Positions 59,766 to 64,000 of a DNA stretch of 64,000 nt are shown piece after piece. Location of the stretch: NCBI GenBank assembly GCA_964590135.1, contig CAZPVX010000026.1:1-64000 (forward strand), given 5' to 3'. The position numbers and the translations under genes were made by a program. The notes under the pieces were generated by a model. The model was not told where the DNA came from, searched no databases, and saw only the letters and a program-made list of their open reading frames with translations. The DNA comes from JBDHWI01 sp964590135. Its GTDB lineage: Bacteria > Chloroflexota > Anaerolineae > J036 > Brachytrichaceae. The number at the start of each line of letters is the position of its first letter. The first letter of the stretch is position 1.

Positions 59766-60488
59766 ATGCCGATCCTCCTGCTCATCCGCCACGCGACAAA
59801 CGACTACGTGAAGACCGGCCGGCTGCCCGGCCAATCGCCCAACATCCACCTGAATGAAGAGGGGCGCAAACAGGCCGAAGCGCTTAGCGCATGGCTCGAC
59901 AAGCGCCCCATCGACGCGGTGTACAGCAGCCAACTGGAGCGCGCCAGCGAAACCGCATGGCGCATCGCCGGCCCCAGGCAGTTGCCGCTCTTCATTCGCC
60001 CTGCGCTCGCAGACATCGACAACGGTGACTTCACCGGCAAAATCATCAAGGAGCTGAGCGAGGGCGAAGCGACAAAGGCCTTGTGGAAAGTCGTCGTCGA
60101 GACGCCATCGCAGGCTGCCTTTCCGAATGGCGAGGCGATGCTGAACATGCAGCAGCGCGTGGTCGCTGCGCTTGAAGCCATCATCGCCGCACATCCAGAT
60201 GTGGAAGCGCCGGCAGAAGAAAGCGCGAAAGAAGACAGGAAAGCGGATGCGCAATCCGCAATCGACAACCCCGAATCCGAGATCAAGAAGCGTCCGCAGA
60301 TCGTCGCCGTCGTCGCGCATGCCGACGTGATCAAGGCGGCGCTGGCGCATTATCTCGATATGCCCTTCGACTCGTTCCAAAAGCTGGGTGTGGCGCCGGC
60401 GTCGGTCAGCGCCGTGATGGTGATGTTCGACGACAAAACCGGCAAGCGCCACGTCATGGTGAACAGCGTCAATCATGTGCCGTATTGA
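59766..60488 (+). CDS. Histidine phosphatase family protein (phosphoglycerate-mutase-like)
   Basis: A 240-residue branch-1 histidine phosphatase. The catalytic RHA is at 8-10 (LLIRHATNDY), the acid Glu lies in SSQLERASETAWRIA, and the second histidine in VVAVVAHADVIKAAL. An Ala/Glu/Lys-rich insert (~155-185) interrupts the fold and is probably a loop. Substrate unknown; relatives act on phosphosugars and nucleotides. Confidence 0.88.
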   Translation: MPILLLIRHATNDYVKTGRLPGQSPNIHLNEEGRKQAEALSAWLDKRPIDAVYSSQLERASETAWRIAGPRQLPLFIRPALADIDNGDFTGKIIKELSEGEATKALWKVVVETPSQAAFPNGEAMLNMQQRVVAALEAIIAAHPDVEAPAEESAKEDRKADAQSAIDNPESEIKKRPQIVAVVAHADVIKAALAHYLDMPFDSFQKLGVAPASVSAVMVMFDDKTGKRHVMVNSVNHVPY

Positions 60489-60498
60489 TTGTTGCGAT

Positions 60499-60504
60499 TA
60501 CAAT
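60499..60504 (+). promoter_or_regulatory. -10 box before the exonuclease-helicase gene
   Basis: TACAATC ending ten bases before ATG 60515, which is also where the exonuclease domain begins. Confidence 0.5.
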
Positions 60505-60514
60505 CAACGCGCCC

Positions 60515-63406
60515 ATGCGAACACTTGTTTCACTCGACATCGAAACCACCGGCCTCGACCCCGAACGCGACGCGATCCTTGAGATTGGCATCGTGCGTTT
60601 TCGCGGCGAAGAGGTGCTGGAAGAGTGGCAGGGTCTGATCGACCCGGGCCGGCCCATCCCCCAGAAAATCACCGAGATCACCGGCATCGACGAGGCCATG
60701 ATCAAGCGCGAAGCAGTCAGCCTGGGCGAAGGCGTGCGCGCTGCTGACCGCGTGGCCGGCCGCGACACCATCATCGGCCACAACATCGCGTTCGATCTGA
60801 GCTTTTTCAAGAAGCTGAAATATCCGCCGCCTTTTTCAAATAATGCCTCGATGGATACGTTCGAGCTGGCGAGCATCCTTGTGCCGCACGCCGGCCGCTA
60901 TTCCCTCGGCGCGCTGGCCAAGGATCTGGGCGTGGAGTTGACCGACGCCCATCGGGCGCTGAACGATGCCCGCGCCACGCATCAACTCTACGTCAAGCTG
61001 TTTGAGCGCGCGGTGAATCTACCGCGCGAGGTGGTCGACGAGATCACCAACCACGCTGATTTGAGCGGCTGGTATCTCGCGGATTTCTGGCGCGATGTGC
61101 GCGAGCAGCAGGCGCGCGGCGTGTTCTCCAGCAGCATCGGCGCGCAATTGCGCAAGCTAACCGGCGATGGCCGCAAGCAGAAGGAGTTGCCGGCGGTGTT
61201 GCGGCGCAAGGCGCAATTGCAGGCCAGGCCACTCAAGCCGAACGAAAAGATCACCGAACTGGATCTGAACAAGACCGCCGCGCTGCTGGCGACCGACGGG
61301 CCGTTTTCGAAAAAGTTTCTGGGCTACGAAGCGCGCCCGCAGCAGGTGGAGATGCTGAAGAAGGTCGCGCAGACTTTCAACGAGGGCGGCGTGGCGTTCA
61401 TCGAAGCCGGCACTGGCACCGGCAAATCGCTTGCCTATCTCATCCCCGCGATGCAGTGGGCGATTGCGAACAACGAGCGCGTCGTCATCAGCACGAACAC
61501 GATCAATCTGCAGGAGCAGCTTGCAGACAAGGATGTGCCGGCGGTGATCGAGATCCTTGAGCAAGAGGGCCGCGCCGCCGTGATGAAGGGCAAGGGGCGC
61601 TATCTGTGTCAGAACCGCTTCGCCGAGTTGCGCCGCAACGGACCGAAGACGCAGGACGAAGCGAAGGTGCTGAGCAAGATTTTGATCTGGCTGCCCAACA
61701 CGCTGACCGGCGACGCCGACGAGTTGTTCCTGCCCTCGCCCGGCGAGCGTCAGGTCTTTCAGCATCTCTCGGCGCAGAACCCGATCTGCAACGCGAACAC
61801 ATGCAGCGCGAGCGATTGCTTCTTCCATCAGGCGCGCCGGCTGGCAGAAAGCGCGCATGTGGTCATCGTCAATCACGCCCTGCTGCTGGCCGACATTGCG
61901 GTGGAGAATCGCGCCTTGCCGGAATACGGCTATCTCATCATCGACGAGGCGCATCACCTGGAAGCGGCAGCGACCGATTCGCTGACGTTTCAGATCGACC
62001 GCGATGAGATGCAGCGCCAGATCAGCGACCTGGGGCGTGCCACGCAAACGCGGCGCGGCGCCGGCGCATTGCTCGGCGAGATCGCAGCAAAGTCGCGCCA
62101 GATGCTCAAGCCAGATCAGGGCGCGCTGATCGACAACGCCTGCGAGGCGGCGATGGTGGCCGCCGCCGGCGCGTGGAATGGCAACACGGCCTTCTTCGAC
62201 GAACTGACTGAATTCCTTGCAGATGAAGGCGGCGACAAAAACGACTACACCCAGCGCGTGCGCATCACGCGCGCCATGCGCAACCGCAGCGGCTGGACGC
62301 GCGTGGAGATGGTCTACGAAAAATTGCAAAGCGAGTTGAACGCGCTGGTGAAGCAGCTCAACGTCATCTTCAAGGGCCTGAGCGAGATGGCCGAGTTGAT
62401 CGCCGACTTCGACATGCTGACGTCGCGCTTGAACGGCTCGATTCGCTTCTTCGTGGAAGTGAGCGAGCAGACCAACGGCATGGTGTTGAAGCCTGGCGAC
62501 GACAAGATTTACTGGGCCGACATCGACCAGAACAAGCTGCGCAAGAGCGGTGCGCCGCGCATCACGTTGAACGTCGCGCCATTGAACATCGGCCCGCTGA
62601 TGCAGAAGAATCTGTGGGAGGCGAAAAAGGCCGTGGTGCTGACGTCGGCCACCATGACCACCGGCAACGCGAATGGCGCGGCCAAGTCGGCGTTCAACTA
62701 CATCAAGGGCCGGCTGAGCGCAACCGACGCAAACGAGATGGCCGTCGGCTCGCCGTTTGACTACAAGTCATCCACGCTGCTGTATCTCGTGACCGACATT
62801 CCCGAGCCGAATCAGCAGGGCTATCAGCAAGGCGTCGAGAAGGGTTTGATCGAACTCTTTCGTGCATCGCACGGGCGCGGGCTGGCGCTGTTCACCAGTT
62901 ACACGCAATTGCGCGCCACCTCGCGCGTGATCGCGCCGGCGTTGCAGCGCGACGAGATCACCGTGTTCGAGCAGGGCGATGGCACCAGCCGGCGCGTGAT
63001 GATCGAGAACTTCCGCAATGCCGAGCGCGGCGTGATGCTCGGCACGCGCAGCTTCTGGGAAGGCGTGGACATTCAGGGTGAGAAGCTCAGCGCGCTGGCG
63101 ATCTGCAAGCTGCCCTTCGACGTGCCGACCGACCCGATCTTTGCGGCGCGCAGCGAGACGTTTGAGAATGCGTTCAACGATTACAGCGTGCCGGAGACGG
63201 TGTTGCGTTTCCGGCAGGGCTTTGGGCGGCTGATTCGCAGCAAGGCCGACCGCGGCGTCGTCGTCGTGTTCGACCGCCGGCTGATCAGCAAGGGCTACGG
63301 CGCGGCGTTCTTGAACTCGCTGCCCGGGCCGACGGTGATGCGCGCGCCGCTGGCGAACCTGGGCAAGGCCGTGAGCGACTGGTTGAAGCGCGAGCCGGCG
63401 ATGTAA
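60515..63406 (+). CDS. dinG: DnaQ-like exonuclease fused to DinG-type helicase
   Basis: A 963-residue fusion. Residues 1-165 are a DEDD 3'-5' exonuclease (Asp8 and Glu10 in SLDIETTGLD; HNIAFDLSF; AHRALNDARATHQLY). The rest is an XPD/DinG superfamily-2 helicase with Walker A near 295 (AGTGTGKS), four iron-sulfur cysteines Cys365, Cys425, Cys430 and Cys435, DEAH near 475 (IIDEAHHLE) and motif VI QGFGRLIRSKADRG. This architecture is known in Gram-positive bacteria. It would unwind and trim DNA, perhaps at R-loops. The frame opens earlier but the domain begins at ATG 60515. Confidence 0.93.
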   Translation: MRTLVSLDIETTGLDPERDAILEIGIVRFRGEEVLEEWQGLIDPGRPIPQKITEITGIDEAMIKREAVSLGEGVRAADRVAGRDTIIGHNIAFDLSFFKKLKYPPPFSNNASMDTFELASILVPHAGRYSLGALAKDLGVELTDAHRALNDARATHQLYVKLFERAVNLPREVVDEITNHADLSGWYLADFWRDVREQQARGVFSSSIGAQLRKLTGDGRKQKELPAVLRRKAQLQARPLKPNEKITELDLNKTAALLATDGPFSKKFLGYEARPQQVEMLKKVAQTFNEGGVAFIEAGTGTGKSLAYLIPAMQWAIANNERVVISTNTINLQEQLADKDVPAVIEILEQEGRAAVMKGKGRYLCQNRFAELRRNGPKTQDEAKVLSKILIWLPNTLTGDADELFLPSPGERQVFQHLSAQNPICNANTCSASDCFFHQARRLAESAHVVIVNHALLLADIAVENRALPEYGYLIIDEAHHLEAAATDSLTFQIDRDEMQRQISDLGRATQTRRGAGALLGEIAAKSRQMLKPDQGALIDNACEAAMVAAAGAWNGNTAFFDELTEFLADEGGDKNDYTQRVRITRAMRNRSGWTRVEMVYEKLQSELNALVKQLNVIFKGLSEMAELIADFDMLTSRLNGSIRFFVEVSEQTNGMVLKPGDDKIYWADIDQNKLRKSGAPRITLNVAPLNIGPLMQKNLWEAKKAVVLTSATMTTGNANGAAKSAFNYIKGRLSATDANEMAVGSPFDYKSSTLLYLVTDIPEPNQQGYQQGVEKGLIELFRASHGRGLALFTSYTQLRATSRVIAPALQRDEITVFEQGDGTSRRVMIENFRNAERGVMLGTRSFWEGVDIQGEKLSALAICKLPFDVPTDPIFAARSETFENAFNDYSVPETVLRFRQGFGRLIRSKADRGVVVVFDRRLISKGYGAAFLNSLPGPTVMRAPLANLGKAVSDWLKREPAM

Positions 63407-63408
63407 TC

Positions 63409-63445
63409 AAAAAGGGTCGGAGCGCTCGAAGCGCTCCGACCCTTT
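63409..63445. terminator. Bidirectional terminator
   Basis: A perfect 15-bp stem (63411-63425 with 63431-63445) with a 5-base loop lies between convergent genes. Reverse-strand reading ends in five T residues, forward in three. Its inner ten stem bases equal those of the terminator at 117-153. Confidence 0.88.
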
Positions 63446-63470
63446 GATTGTTGACTTATTGTCTGCGATG

Positions 63471-63962
63471 TCACTTGATGCTGGCGTCCCAAGGCCCTTC
63501 CACTTGCTCAGCCTTGAAATCCGCTGCAGTCACACCTTCGGGCATGCCCACCGATAATCGCTGAATCGATATCCTGGCATTATTCGAAGACTGAACAGTT
63601 TGCGCAGTCACCCCTTGAAACAGGAAGCTGTAGCAGCGATCCGTCGCGCCTTTGTTGATCGTGTCTTTGGCGTTCTTCATGTCCCAACCGCTTGACTGGA
63701 TAAGCTTGCTGTCCAAAAGCAGTGAAACCTCTGGCAGCCAATCCTTGTTGCTGGGCAACTTGATGCACGAATCCACCCATAGGCCATCGCTGTCTTCACG
63801 CATGCCGGCAAAGCTGACGGCGACGTTCTTGCGCGTGACTTGGGCATCTGCCGGCGCTGCGCTCGCGAGTTGCAAGTCGCTCGTTATTACCAAAACCGTA
63901 ACGATGATTAACGCGCTTGAAACAAGCATAGCAAATCTATTTGACGATGATTGTCCTGCCAC
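63471..63962 (-). CDS. Secreted hypothetical protein
   Basis: About 163 residues: N-terminal signal peptide with a hydrophobic core (LVSSALIIVTVLVI) and a cleavage-like ASAAPADA, then a mature domain with two cysteines (DSCIKLPSNKDWLPEV, TDRCYSFLF) that may form a disulfide. No family is recognised. GTG 63962 is taken as start; it lies 13 bases after a reverse-strand TGTAAT. ATG 63929 and TTG 63986 are alternatives. It shares the terminator with the helicase gene. Confidence 0.65.
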   Translation of the reverse strand: MAGQSSSNRFAMLVSSALIIVTVLVITSDLQLASAAPADAQVTRKNVAVSFAGMREDSDGLWVDSCIKLPSNKDWLPEVSLLLDSKLIQSSGWDMKNAKDTINKGATDRCYSFLFQGVTAQTVQSSNNARISIQRLSVGMPEGVTAADFKAEQVEGPWDASIK

Positions 63963-64000
63963 TTTTTGTCGGACAATTACAAGCAAAGTCAGGGTAGCCA

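Noticed and set aside
61157..62329. 390-codon reverse open frame
   Set aside because: Antisense to the helicase domain of the exonuclease-DinG gene.

Overview
The window looks like a chromosomal segment from a Chloroflexota bacterium, probably an Anaerolineae or related lineage. This rests on family content rather than a marker gene: high GC, lipoproteins with long Thr-Glu-Ala-Pro linkers, an isopentenyl phosphate kinase, stand-alone BTAD (SARP-type) regulators, a 7TM-GAF regulator, and many secreted beta-propeller or Pro/Thr-linker proteins. I see no rRNA, tRNA, CRISPR array, insertion sequence or prophage. Nearly all the sequence is coding and intergenic gaps are short.

Layout. 1-12.5 kb: a CDP-tyvelose-epimerase-like SDR, a propeller lipoprotein-like protein, a VOC protein, an ACT-domain fusion, P5C dehydrogenase, a ClC antiporter, PgeF, a secreted clan-A glycosidase, then a sugar group (SMP-30 lactonase, galactokinase, SDR epimerase). 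12.6-20.5 kb: ComEC with a degraded C-terminal domain, a Xer recombinase overlapping purine nucleoside phosphorylase, a Pro/Thr-linker membrane protein, a GNAT and a 7TM-GAF-HTH regulator. 20.7-24.8 kb: a zinc-ribbon protein, two related small beta-rich proteins and two divergent BTAD regulators. 24.9-33 kb: ThuA, a glycosidase/O-antigen-ligase fusion, and reverse-strand units rseP-HEAT and alr-GNAT. 33.3-41 kb: ROK kinase, SDR, PIG-L deacetylase, fasciclin protein, propeller, FHA protein, isopentenyl phosphate kinase and a methyltransferase.

41-56.5 kb is transport: a sugar ABC importer whose two permeases are fused into one protein and which has no ATPase gene beside it; an FtsX-type permease with a membrane-fusion lipoprotein, also without an ATPase; and a complete five-gene Opp/Dpp operon. 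Both importer operons place a strong perfect hairpin just after the binding-protein gene. 56.5-64 kb holds two uncharacterised proteins, RmlB overlapping RNase Z, a histidine phosphatase, an exonuclease-DinG helicase and a secreted protein. Together the genes point to a heterotroph that imports oligosaccharides or peptides, phosphorylates sugars, and makes nucleotide sugars for surface glycans.

The strongest window-wide signal is at start codons. About nineteen genes have a TANNNT box, often TANAATC, ending only 6-12 bases before the start and no Shine-Dalgarno. Other genes, especially ABC and regulatory ones, have a clear Shine-Dalgarno. This suggests widespread leaderless transcription. In two divergent gene pairs a single AT box can serve as the -10 element for both strands.
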